Shown: positions 31,774 to 40,886 of the stretch, in pieces
Position numbering within the stretch: the stretch's first letter is position 1
How the letters are laid out: every line of letters begins with the position of its first letter
Source: Pseudarthrobacter sp. W1I19
GTDB taxonomy: Bacteria; Actinomycetota; Actinomycetes; Actinomycetales; Micrococcaceae
Assembly: GCF_030817835.1 (NCBI RefSeq)
Contig: NZ_JAUSZR010000001.1
Coordinates: 4,526,001 to 4,590,000, forward strand
DNA length: 64,000 nt
Direction of reading: 5' to 3'
Made by a program: the position numbers and the translations under genes
Notes under the pieces: model-generated
Database searches by the model: none
The model's input: only the letters and a program-made list of their open reading frames with translations
Told to the model about the DNA's origin: nothing

Positions 31774-32841
31774 GTGACCAGTAGCGAAGCCTCCACACAA
31801 CGGATACCCCCGTTTGTGTCTCTGGGGTCAGCACGTTCTTTCGCTGGGACTGTCTCGGGCGCCTCCGGTGTACTCGGAAATCAACCTGGTGCGGTATCAA
31901 GCTCTTCTCCGGTGTTCGTTTCACGTGAAACAACCTCCACAAGTAGGGGGAACATCATCGACGCCATTGATGATTCCAGTCCCATTGCCCGTGAACTGGC
32001 GCATGAGACCCGCCGGCGCGAGCGGTTGGTGGGCCGGCAGTTGCCGCGCCCGGAGAAAACGCGCATCTTCACGGTTTCCAATCAAAAGGGCGGGGTGGGG
32101 AAGACCACTACCACCGTTAACATCGCTGCGGCCCTCGCAGCAGCCGGACTGAACGTCCTGGTCATCGACATTGACCCCCAGGGCAATGCGTCCACCGCGT
32201 TGGGCATCGAACACCACGCTGATGTGGACAGCATCTATGATGTCCTGATCAATGACGTGCCCTTGGCCGACGTGGTGGCCCAGTGCCCGGACATCGGAAA
32301 TCTCATCTGTGCGCCGGCCACCATCCACCTGGCCGGGGCCGAAATTGAACTGGTGTCCCTGGTGGCGCGTGAGCAGCGGCTCCGCAGGGCTATTGATGTT
32401 TATGCCAAGGCCCGCGAGAAAAATGGCGAACAGCGCCTGGACTACATCTTTATCGACTGCCCGCCGAGCCTTGGCCTTCTGACAGTCAATGCATTCTGTG
32501 CAGCCAACGAAGTGCTCATTCCCATCCAGTGCGAGTACTACGCGCTGGAAGGCTTGAGCCAGTTGCTCAAGAACATTGAGATGATCCAAAAGCATCTCAA
32601 CGCGGACCTTGTGGTTTCCACCATTCTGCTCACCATGTATGACGGCCGCACCAACCTTGCTGCGCAGGTAGCCGCCGAGGTCCGTCAGCATTTCCCGGAA
32701 CAGGTCTTGGCCGCAGTGGTACCGCGTTCGGTACGCATTTCGGAGGCGCCGAGCTACCAGCAGACTGTAATGACTTACGACCCCTCATCCAGTGGCGCCC
32801 TGTCCTACCTGGAAGCTGCTGCTGAAATAGCAGAACGCTAA
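31774..32841 (+). CDS. parA: Chromosome partitioning ATPase ParA (Soj)
   Basis: 355 residues from GTG at 31774. The deviant Walker A KGGVGKTTTT lies at about residue 106, after an N-terminal extension of roughly 95 residues. Walker A', VIDIDPQGN and FIDCPPSLG, are present. ParA forms ATP-dependent gradients on the nucleoid that pull ParB-parS complexes. The extension contains the codons for FVSRETT, which are dictated by a perfect parS site, and is Ser-rich and poorly conserved, so the true start could be further in. Followed by parB after 66 nt. Confidence 0.97.
   Translation: MTSSEASTQRIPPFVSLGSARSFAGTVSGASGVLGNQPGAVSSSSPVFVSRETTSTSRGNIIDAIDDSSPIARELAHETRRRERLVGRQLPRPEKTRIFTVSNQKGGVGKTTTTVNIAAALAAAGLNVLVIDIDPQGNASTALGIEHHADVDSIYDVLINDVPLADVVAQCPDIGNLICAPATIHLAGAEIELVSLVAREQRLRRAIDVYAKAREKNGEQRLDYIFIDCPPSLGLLTVNAFCAANEVLIPIQCEYYALEGLSQLLKNIEMIQKHLNADLVVSTILLTMYDGRTNLAAQVAAEVRQHFPEQVLAAVVPRSVRISEAPSYQQTVMTYDPSSSGALSYLEAAAEIAER
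31918..31931. other. parS: parS site 1 (inside parA)
   Basis: Perfect palindrome GTTTCACGTGAAAC, the ParB-binding consensus, in the coding sequence of the ParA N-terminal extension (reads VSRET). Confidence 0.93.
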
Positions 32842-32907
32842 AATCTTCAAGAACTGCAACAACTGGAGCCCGGCTGGACCTGGCTCTTCCACTGGAGGGA
32901 TTTATCC

Positions 32908-34221
32908 ATGAGCGAGAAGCGACGGGGCCTAGGCCGCGGTCTTGGCGCACTGATTCCGAGTTCCGCCGGTGCTAATGGGGCGGGCAACGGAACAGCTGCA
33001 GCGCGCCCCGTCGATCTCTTCTTTCCCGAGGGGCGCCGCAAGACCGATCCCGCCGAGTCTGTTGTGGATTCGGCGCCGGTGGAAGAGTTCGATGCCGGCA
33101 CCGCTGCCGGTACCTCTTCTGTTGAGTTGCCGGATGCGGTGTCGAAGGGATCATCTTCCACATCCTCGGGCAACGGCTCACGCAAGCCCGCAGCCGCAAA
33201 GTCCTCCACTGCAAAGAGCGCAAGCCCCGATGGGCCCGCTACGAAATCCAATGCCAGTTCAAACGGTAGCGGCAATGCCACGGCGGCCAAGAAGGCTGCC
33301 GACGCGACTGAAGTTCCCAGTGACAAGCCGGAGGTTCGTGGTGGCCAATCCCTCGAGTCTGTGGCAATTCCTGAGACGGACAACGGTGTTGACCTGGTAG
33401 AGGTCCCTGGCGTCCGCTTTGCCGAGATCCGGGTAACGGACATCCACCCGAACCGCAAACAGCCCCGTTCCGTCTTCGATGAAGACGACATGGCTGAGCT
33501 GGTTCACTCTGTGCGTGAAATCGGCGTCCTCCAGCCAATTGTGGTGCGGAACTCAACCGAACCCGGTGGAGAGCCGTTTGAGCTCGTTATGGGTGAACGC
33601 CGTTGGCGTGCAGTGCAGGCCGCTGGACTGGAAACCATCCCGGCAATAGTCCGGGACACCACTGACGATGACCTCCTGCGTGACGCACTTCTCGAAAACC
33701 TGCACCGCAGCCAGCTGAACCCCTTGGAAGAGGCGGCGGCCTACCAGCAGCTCCTCGAAGACTTCGGCACCACGCACGAGCAACTTGCAGACCGCATTGG
33801 CCGGTCACGCCCGCAGGTCTCCAATACCCTGCGCCTGCTGAAGCTGCCTCCCCTTGTCCAGCGCCGCGTTGCTGCAGGTGTACTCTCCGCTGGCCACGCA
33901 CGCGCCCTCCTGGCCCTCCCAGACGCCGCAGCGATGGAACGACTGGCCCAGCGTATTGTCGCTGAGGGGATGTCGGTGCGGGCCACCGAAGAGGCCGTCA
34001 CCATGTACCAGGATCCGGCGAAGCCTGCCAAGAACAACATTCCGCGTCCAGGCGCGCGTCACGAGCGTCTTGACTATCTCGCTTCTTCGCTTTCGGACCG
34101 CTTGGATACCAACGTCAAGATTTCGCTGGGAGTCCGCAAGGGCCGGGTCAGCATTGAATTCGCCAGCGTTGAAGACCTCAACCGGATCATGGATGTCCTG
34201 GCACCCGGAGCGGAAAACTAA
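32908..34221 (+). CDS. parB: Chromosome partitioning protein ParB (CTPase)
   Basis: 437 residues. A basic start [14 protein letters not shown], a disordered Ser/Ala-rich linker (about 35-150), the N-terminal CTP-binding/sliding domain with [13 protein letters not shown] and [14 protein letters not shown], the helix-turn-helix DNA-binding domain ([19 protein letters not shown]) that reads parS, and a C-terminal dimerisation domain. It loads at parS, spreads as a CTP-driven clamp and recruits ParA and SMC. The linker is longer than in many ParBs. The parS sites follow directly downstream. Confidence 0.98.
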   Translation: MSEKRRGLGRGLGALIPSSAGANGAGNGTAAARPVDLFFPEGRRKTDPAESVVDSAPVEEFDAGTAAGTSSVELPDAVSKGSSSTSSGNGSRKPAAAKSSTAKSASPDGPATKSNASSNGSGNATAAKKAADATEVPSDKPEVRGGQSLESVAIPETDNGVDLVEVPGVRFAEIRVTDIHPNRKQPRSVFDEDDMAELVHSVREIGVLQPIVVRNSTEPGGEPFELVMGERRWRAVQAAGLETIPAIVRDTTDDDLLRDALLENLHRSQLNPLEEAAAYQQLLEDFGTTHEQLADRIGRSRPQVSNTLRLLKLPPLVQRRVAAGVLSAGHARALLALPDAAAMERLAQRIVAEGMSVRATEEAVTMYQDPAKPAKNNIPRPGARHERLDYLASSLSDRLDTNVKISLGVRKGRVSIEFASVEDLNRIMDVLAPGAEN

Positions 34222-34604
34222 CAAGAGTTTGCGCGGAGTGGTTGCTTGGCCGTTTATACGCCTCTGGCTCACTCTGCATGCTGCGTATCTGGGTGCTCTT
34301 GAATCTTGAACGGTGGCGATTCGTTCGCGGTGGGTGTGAAGGCGCCTAAAAGTTGACGAGCAGTTCTCTTAGTTGCAGCGTGGAACGGTGGGTGCATCGG
34401 CTCCGCGTTGGCTCCGTTTCCGGCTTACTTCAGAGCCTTCTTTTACCCTACTGAGCTAGAAGAAGCGGCTTTCCTGTACTGCGCTAAGCTAGCTGGCTCA
34501 GGCCGGGTCCGTCTCGACTGATCGTGTCAGAAGTGCTGCCTTTCGTTCCTCGGTTTGGTTTGCCCTCTGCAGGTGTACGCCTCGGAAGCTCGCGGTGGGT
34601 CTTC

Positions 34605-34618
34605 GTTTCACGTGAAAC
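34605..34618. other. parS: parS site 2
   Basis: Perfect GTTTCACGTGAAAC palindrome, about 380 bp after the parB stop. Confidence 0.95.
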
Positions 34619-35277
34619 AGGTGGGCCGTTTGCTGCGCAAAGCCTTGTATCACTAGCGTTCTGTCGATGCAGACTGATGAAAAAGCACCCTTCCGTGGTC
34701 TTTGCAGGCGCCGGTTAGGCTCGATTGCGCTCGTTCTCCTCCCGCTGGTTCCGAAACAGGTAGCTCGAAGGATCGGACGAGTGTGCCGGATCTGATAGGA
34801 GATCCAAAGGCGAGGAGACAGACTCTATAGCTCTGCAGAAGGCCTTGCGGTACATAATTGTGCTTCCGTACCCGTAGAGGCAGTGCATTCCACCGTACTA
34901 AGAGCGTCCTTCGTGGAGACGATGTGCCAGTGTGGACGAGAGCTACATCTAACGCGAAACGTCAGAGTATTCGCGATGCATCCCCTAGAACCGTACGGCT
35001 GCAGTGGCCTGTTACGCCTAGGGGCGCAGCTCTCCTTGCCCACTCCCCGACCTACCGCTTGTCGGATGGCCTACTGTTGTTCGGGCGTCGCTTTCTGGCC
35101 CTTCGTGAGACCGTAATAGAACGACAACGTGATAGGTGCCTCGTGAGGTCAACGTGCGTCAGCAAGAACTCGTACGCATATCGGCAATCACTGCCAGGGC
35201 CGATTCGGGATCGCCGATCTGATCGTTTCGGATGCAAGAATGAGCTTCAGCTCTCCGACCGAAGGGGCCCGGCGAGC

Positions 35278-35291
35278 GTTTCACGTGAAAC
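35278..35291. other. parS: parS site 3
   Basis: Perfect GTTTCACGTGAAAC palindrome, 673 bp from the previous site. Confidence 0.95.
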
Positions 35292-35934
35292 GACTCCTAT
35301 GAATTCACGCCCCACGCCTGACGCCTTGGCGTTCAAGATTTCAGCGGCCTCTCATGAAGCTCCCTGAATCGTCGTAGAACGATTTCCCACGGAAGCACCA
35401 ATCTGCTTATCAAAGGAGAGACTCGAACCAAACGGGCCAGGCTGGTGCCGCCGCTCGATCGGCTCGGCTCGGCAAAACTAAAGGTCACTGGTTGTCGTAG
35501 TGATCCGACCAGACCGGCGGAAGCGGGAGCCCAAGGTGTCGCTCGATTCGTATGAATAGACCTGCCTTCTCCAGCGGGATGGAAGAAGGCGGGGTTTCTG
35601 GATCTAGTTGGTCGCATCGTCACCAAGCAGTTGATCCAGAGCATTCCGCGCCCTGGATCGGAAATTCGTTGTCAGTGCTAAAGCTGAGCACTACGGCAGC
35701 CAAGTTTCGAGGGATTGCTGGATACCGGTCAGCAAGAGCGTACTTGACGAGCGGACGCTGCTGTACCAACGGAATGGTGCTAAAAGTGGAGGACGCCGTG
35801 GCCGACCACCGCACCCTCCCCTACTGAACATCCGAGCCAAGACACAGCAACATGGTCCCTGACGTTCCTTGCGTCGCGGGATGCCTACTACCGGTGCTGG
35901 TGCTGGCCGTGCCTGGCTCAACGGGCCCAGTTCC

Positions 35935-35948
35935 GTTTCACGTGAAAC
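35935..35948. other. parS: parS site 4
   Basis: Perfect GTTTCACGTGAAAC palindrome, 657 bp from the previous site. Confidence 0.95.
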
Positions 35949-36505
35949 ATGATCAAGTCGACTACGCCTGGTTCTGCCGGTCCAACTGCTTGAGGGGCTC
36001 AAAGGAGTGCAAACGGCAACTTCCCTGGTCGCCCACCGGCTTGGGTGGTACGACCCTTTTCGCCTTCGCCGTTGAGGACCGCGCACACGGTGGCCGGCCT
36101 GGAATCAGATGATGCTGTCGGAGACCTTCCGGTTGAGTGGCTTCGTGCCCCGTTAGTGCTGGTGATGTATTTCTTGGCCACGGAGCGGAGCGTGGATAGT
36201 GCCAGCCGTGGTGCGCCGAGGTCAATACGGCTGATGATGGCCTCGCGCGGTATGCGCACTGGCAGCGGCGTGGCGTTCCTTCTGATGTCGTGTAGAGATT
36301 CTTGGTTGGCAGTTTGACCGGCCTAATAGGCCAGTAGGCACTGCTGAGCGTGGGACGCAAGACGCTTTGCATCTTGAGTGTCGGACTCCGGAGGCGGACA
36401 ATACTGCCCATCCGCTGTCCCCAAGGTGACAACGGTTGCCTCGCCGAGAGGCAGATGAAGGGGAGCGAATCGATTTGGGAGACCATGTTCAGCGACCTGA
36501 CAGCC

Positions 36506-36538
36506 GGTGGATAAAGCTGTGGATAACGGTGTGGACAA
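36506..36538. promoter_or_regulatory. Triple DnaA-box repeat with 12-bp phase
   Basis: GGTGGATAA (36506), TGTGGATAA (36518) and TGTGGACAA (36530) are three direct repeats exactly 12 bp apart; the latter two are perfect E. coli-type and Streptomyces/mycobacterium-type DnaA boxes. The group is about 100 bp from parS site 5. Confidence 0.75.
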
Positions 36539-36634
36539 CCTGGCTCCTTCATGTGGATGTGACAGACTTCTCAGCCCCCCGCACCGCCCGTGCATCCAGC
36601 CCGCCAGCCAGAAGACCCATTCGTACCCACGCGT

Positions 36635-36648
36635 GTTTCACGTGAAAC
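36635..36648. other. parS: parS site 5
   Basis: Perfect GTTTCACGTGAAAC palindrome, 700 bp from the previous site. It is the central site of the array and lies between two DnaA-box groups. Confidence 0.95.
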
Positions 36649-36872
36649 GAGCTGAGGATCCGCAACCGAAAAGTTGGATCGGCGCAGGCGGCACCGAAAG
36701 AGGGCCAAAACTCACAGGTTTTGGTTTAATTCCGGCTGGTCCGACCAAAGCTAGGCGTTTGCCACCGCTCCGGTGCAGCGTTGGACCTCGCTGAACACGC
36801 CAGCTTCGAACTTCGGCCAACGCAATGTCTCATCTGTGTTCTCTAATGCTGTCACCGGTCCGCCTAGCACGC

Positions 36873-36916
36873 TGTGGATAACTATGTGGACAAGCGCGCA
36901 GGGAGCCTGTGTATAA
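36873..36916. promoter_or_regulatory. DnaA-box pair plus variant, 12-bp phase
   Basis: TGTGGATAA (36873-36881) and TGTGGACAA (36885-36893) are perfect boxes 12 bp apart in the same orientation; TGTGTATAA at 36908-36916 differs by one base. Same strand and spacing as the group at 36506. Confidence 0.72.
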
Positions 36917-37717
36917 CGTGGGGAAAACCCAGGCTCCGCCTGGTGGTTCCTGCTCAGAGCTGCGTGTACTTTGCAGCACTACGCGAAGACTCGTGGGCAG
37001 GACTATGTGACTACTGTGTTGCCCCGGGATCGCTGACTCGGCCTATGCACGTGACGAGGATGGTCGAAATAGAGTCGGACTGTTCTCAGGCTGGCCCCTG
37101 GCCATGGCGCATTGCCAGGCCCGGCCGCGGTGAAGTCATGTGCCGGTTCATCGTGACACCCTTCCCAATCAAGGGCAACGGGAGACGTAGGAGGTTGGCG
37201 CAACCGTCCTTTGCGCCTGCTCGGATGCCAGCAGTATGCTTGTGACCTTGTTCAGGAATGAGCCAGCCATCCCAAGAAGAAGCTGCGGCTGATCCGTCCG
37301 AATGGTGTGAGATGGAGAAGAGGTACAGGTGATGATCGTCTCGGCGGTCTTAGCCGTGCGCGCATAGGCTTACAGTGGACTGGTGCGGGGTGCATGGGCG
37401 TCTGATCCCTTTTGGGCTTTTTCTGGTGTGGAGGCGACTGATGGAACCGCAAATGACTATTTGCTCGGGTCGGCGCCGCGAGAAGGCTAACCCGGTCTCG
37501 TTCGACGACCAGAGAGCAAGGAAGGCCGCTTCGGTAGTCGGGCAACGAAGCCACGAACCAGTAGCCGTGCCGAAGGTGTCTGAGGAGCTTAGTTGGTACA
37601 CAAGCTTCAGGGGGCTGCTACATCGGACAGCGATGTGGGGAGCGACCACTGAAGTCCAAGATCCTGGAGCTGCGCGGGTGCGTAGGGGTTCCTTTCTGCC
37701 GGCCATATTCCTGGCAT

Positions 37718-37731
37718 GTTTCACGTGAAAC
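37718..37731. other. parS: parS site 6
   Basis: Perfect GTTTCACGTGAAAC palindrome. The 1083-bp gap to the previous site is the only long interval in the array. Confidence 0.95.
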
Positions 37732-38398
37732 GGCGCCAAAGGCCGTCGTGCTTTTAGGCGTACCTCTTCGTTCGTTTCAGGCCGTACCAAGAATCGTGGG
37801 CCGCAGGCGGCGGAGGATTTGGCGCGCCCGCTCGATCACTAGGCCCGCCTTGGTCCCTGACACAAGTTGAGCCGTCTTCAAAGCAGACCTTTGGGGTCTT
37901 AGCAGAGACAGGTGTTCAGGTATTACCTTGATTACCGAATGGCGGGGCATTGATCCATCGCTGCGAATAGTCGCGACACGGTGAGCGGTCATTTTGCTGA
38001 ACTGCGCCTAACCGGATAGAAGGTCGCGTCTGCTCCCGCCTTGAACCAGCTGGCAGTAGCTGACAGGAAAGGCTACCGTGATTGCCCGGAATAGTGTCCG
38101 GAGCCCAGATACACGGTCCCCCTCATCCTCGCGAATCCCACTTGCGGCTGGGGAGTGTTGCCTCTGGATTGTTCTTGTGCGGTCGTCTTCTGGGCCTTGG
38201 GCGCTCGAGCATAGCAACGCGTCCGATTCACGCCCCCGAAGTCCTTCTCAAGCTACATCGTCGGCGCAACGCCATGCCTTGTTTCTGGCGCTGAACATCG
38301 TGTAGGTCAGCACACCGGATGTTCTAAATACTGCGAGTAGCCTAGGCGCCTGCACTTTTCGAGTTACGGCATTGAAGAGGGAGGTGACCCCGGTTCCT

Positions 38399-38412
38399 GT
38401 TTCACGTGAAAC
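38399..38412. other. parS: parS site 7
   Basis: Perfect GTTTCACGTGAAAC palindrome in the full 16-bp form TGTTTCACGTGAAACA, 681 bp from the previous site. Confidence 0.95.
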
Positions 38413-38611
38413 ATGACCGAGGCTCGCAGCTGGAATCAGTTAGGGCTATTGGCACGGAATTGCTCAACCCGCTTCGGGGTCTTTTTACGCCATCAATCAC
38501 GACGCGCCTCCGAGCGGCTGCATTCGAACGTGCGCTTGAACTCGACTGTTGTTTCTCGGAAGCGTGCTCGTTTGGCAGCGGCGAGGTGATCAACCTCCAA
38601 GGAAACCATCG

Positions 38612-38680
38612 GCGCCGGTCACCTTCGAGATCGACGGCGAGGAATACACCGCCGAGATCACTGGTGGCCCCATCGACTGA
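38612..38680 (+). pseudogene. Possible gene remnant
   Basis: A stretch reading APVTFEIDGEEYTAEITGGP ending in ID and a stop has protein-like composition and regular codons, unlike its surroundings. Upstream in the same frame it degenerates into Arg/Pro-rich sequence with no start or RBS. It looks like the last third of a small protein gene whose 5' part has decayed or been rearranged. I do not recognise the family. Confidence 0.35.
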
Positions 38681-39062
38681 ATACAAACCTACGAATCCGA
38701 TTCCCCACCAGCACTATGAACTCCCGCATCAATTCTGCCAGCGCTGGCACTCGCCCCGGCCGTGACGGCTGCAGTGCAGCTTCGATCACCTTGCCAGGTG
38801 CAGTCGGCGATGTCCTGAGCAAGCGACCCACCTCTCCTATATTCAGCTACTTTTTGGACGCGATAAGTGGAAGCGCGGCAAAAGATAATCTTGGCCAACC
38901 GAATCTGGATTTGAACAGATTCCGTCGCCCACGGTTAAGCCTTGGTTCGAAAGACAAATGGATAACGCTGCTTCGGCTAACCCTCCTGATTCTGTCCATC
39001 GATGTGGTTCGCCTCTGAGAGACCTGTAGCCCCCGCTACTTTAGTTGCTGCGAAAGGTGTGT

Positions 39063-39076
39063 GTTTCACGTGAAAC
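39063..39076. other. parS: parS site 8
   Basis: Perfect GTTTCACGTGAAAC palindrome, 664 bp from the previous site and about 170 bp before the trxA terminator. Confidence 0.95.
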
Positions 39077-39242
39077 GAAGTTACGTGCCCATCCGAAGGT
39101 TCCGAATTGAGAGTGAACGCGAGCTGAGTAGGCCAAACATATATGAGGCTACTTTGGGTCCCCTGTAGCCTCAAAGGGCCATAATGCAGCAATTATTAAG
39201 CTAGAACTGATCGCACCACCCAGAATCCAACCTACTGGGAAC

Positions 39243-39278
39243 AAAAAAGTGGCCATTGCCCACATGAGCAATGGCCAC
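39243..39278 (-). terminator. Rho-independent terminator of trxA
   Basis: On the minus strand GTGGCCATTGC, an 8-nt loop and GCAATGGCCAC form a perfect 11-bp stem followed by TTTTTT. It lies 37 nt after the trxA stop and marks the border of the gene-free parS region. Confidence 0.95.
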
Positions 39279-39315
39279 CCGATACGCTCGCTGGTCCCCC
39301 AACAAGCGCTATTTG

Positions 39316-39642
39316 CTAGGACAGTACGTCAGCGAATTCCTTCTCAAAGAACTGCTTCGGCTTTGCGCCGATAACCGTGCTCTTCACTTCGCCACCCTGG
39401 AAAAGGTAGACGGCAGGAATGGAGGTGATTCCGTATTCGGCTGCGATAGCGGGGTTGTCGTCAACGTTCAGCTTTACGACATCAACCTTCTCGCTGTACT
39501 CAACCGAGATTTCGTCGAGGATAGGGCCGAGCTTGCGGCAAGGACCGCACCATTCTGCCCAAAAATCAACGATAACCGGCTTGTCAGAGGACAGGACGTC
39601 CGTGCCAAAACTTGCATCTGTTACATCTTTTGCGTTGCTCAT
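39316..39642 (-). CDS. trxA: Thioredoxin
   Basis: 108 residues. Classical active site FWAEWCGPCRKL, followed by the cis-proline region ITSIPAVYLFQGG. Small cytosolic disulfide reductant, reduced by the thioredoxin reductase encoded 33 nt upstream in the same operon. Ends at a perfect terminator. Confidence 0.98.
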   Translation of the reverse strand: MSNAKDVTDASFGTDVLSSDKPVIVDFWAEWCGPCRKLGPILDEISVEYSEKVDVVKLNVDDNPAIAAEYGITSIPAVYLFQGGEVKSTVIGAKPKQFFEKEFADVLS

Positions 39643-39675
39643 AATCTGTCTCTCTCTTCGATGGCGTTTACGGAC

Positions 39676-40632
39676 TTAGGCGTGCAGGTCTGCGAGGTAG
39701 TGCTCCACGTCAATGGCAGCGACACAGCCCGAACCCGACGCGGTAATGGCCTGGCGGTAGGTGGGGTCTACAACGTCGCCTGCGGCAAAGACACCCGGCA
39801 GGCTCGTCTTGGAACTCCGCCCTTGAACGGCGATGGTGCCCTCGGGCGTCAACTCCAGTACGTCCTTCACCAAGTCGGTTCGGGGGTCATTTCCGATAGC
39901 CACGAACACACCCGTGACCGCAAGATCAGACACTGAGCCGTCAAGAAGGTTCTTCAACTTCAGGCCGGTGACTTTGTTTTCACCGATGACATCCTCAACG
40001 GTGCTGTTCCAGATGAAGTTGATCTTCTCGTGCGCCAGCGCCCTGTCGGCCATGATCTTGGATGCCTTGAGCGAATCGCGGCGGTGGACAACCGTTACCG
40101 ATTTAGCGAACTTGGTGAGGAACAGAGCTTCTTCCATGGCGGAGTCTCCCCCACCGATGACAGCAATGTCCTGGTCCTTGAAGAAGAAACCGTCACAGGT
40201 TGCACACCAGCTAACACCGTGTCCTGAAAGCCGCTTCTCATTGGGAAGGCCAAGCTCACGGTAGGCGGAGCCCGTGGAGAGAATCACTGCCTTGGCCTGG
40301 AAAGTTTCACCCGTGGCGATGGTGACCTGCTTGACGGGTCCTTCCAGCTGGAGAGACGTCACGTCTTCGAACTGGATCTCCGTGCCGAAGCGTGCTGCCT
40401 GCTTCTCGAAGTTCTCCATCAGGTCGGGTCCCATGATGCCCTCCGGGAAGCCCGGGTAATTCTCCACATCGGTGGTGTTCATTAGTTCACCGCCGGCGGT
40501 AACGGAACCTGCCAGCAAAAGGGGCTTCAGGTTGGCCCGGGCAGTGTAGACAGCTGCCGTGTAACCAGCGGGGCCGGAGCCGACGATGATGACATCACGT
40601 ACATCCGACGTGGTGTTTTCTGCGATGGTCAC
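39676..40632 (-). CDS. trxB: Thioredoxin-disulfide reductase
   Basis: 318 residues from GTG at 40632, just before [21 protein letters not shown], the FAD-binding motif; GAGG lies rather far (11 nt) upstream, and the longer open frame to 40692 has no better signal. Redox centre CATC in [17 protein letters not shown] motif [12 protein letters not shown], and the C-terminal FAD site [16 protein letters not shown]. Reduces TrxA with NADPH. Same trxB-trxA order near murJ as in mycobacteria and streptomycetes. Confidence 0.97.
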   Translation of the reverse strand: MTIAENTTSDVRDVIIVGSGPAGYTAAVYTARANLKPLLLAGSVTAGGELMNTTDVENYPGFPEGIMGPDLMENFEKQAARFGTEIQFEDVTSLQLEGPVKQVTIATGETFQAKAVILSTGSAYRELGLPNEKRLSGHGVSWCATCDGFFFKDQDIAVIGGGDSAMEEALFLTKFAKSVTVVHRRDSLKASKIMADRALAHEKINFIWNSTVEDVIGENKVTGLKLKNLLDGSVSDLAVTGVFVAIGNDPRTDLVKDVLELTPEGTIAVQGRSSKTSLPGVFAAGDVVDPTYRQAITASGSGCVAAIDVEHYLADLHA

Positions 40633-40806
40633 TGAACGGTGAACCTCTTCCTTATTAGACGCGCCCCGCCTTGGAGGCCGGCCACATGGCACAACTGATA
40701 CTGCTGGCTGAATATTCCGGCGCCCAACATGATGGATTTCCGGCAGGCAGCAGCAAGCCGGCTCCGTGAGGCGCTCTTTCCAGATTACCGTCTCGCGGCA
40801 AAAGGA

Positions 40807-40843
40807 AAGTGCCGCAGCCCGATGACTATGGACTGCGGCACTT
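40807..40843 (-). terminator. Rho-independent terminator after the pseudokinase-like gene
   Basis: AAGTGCCGCAG and CTGCGGCACTT form a perfect 11-bp stem with a 15-nt loop; the minus strand continues TCCTTTTG. It separates the murJ-side genes from trxB. Confidence 0.85.
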
Positions 40844-40886
40844 CAATAGATAGGTCTAAGAGAAATCCTGCGGGGTGGATCCGGCG

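Larger units (their letters stand above)
34222..39242. other. 5-kb gene-free stretch with an array of parS and DnaA sites
   Basis: Between parB and the trxA terminator I find no gene that I can support. All open frames are short, lie in conflicting frames, have no ribosome binding sites or codon bias, and encode low-complexity or Arg/Ser-rich sequence. GC looks clearly lower than in the flanks. It holds seven perfect parS palindromes (34605, 35278, 35935, 36635, 37718, 38399, 39063) and two DnaA-box groups around 36506-36916. A short protein-like fragment near 38612-38680 may be a gene remnant. In mycobacteria this interval carries cwlM and other genes. Confidence 0.8.

Noticed and set aside
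34858..35367. 169-codon plus-strand frame in the parS region
   Set aside because: Runs across a parS site, has no RBS or motif, and its codon usage does not match the flanking genes.
35962..36552. 196-codon minus-strand frame in the parS region
   Set aside because: Composition is unlike a protein (Pro/Arg/Ser mix), it lacks a ribosome site and spans the DnaA-box triplet. Another frame at 35999-36259 looks slightly more protein-like but is too weak to call.
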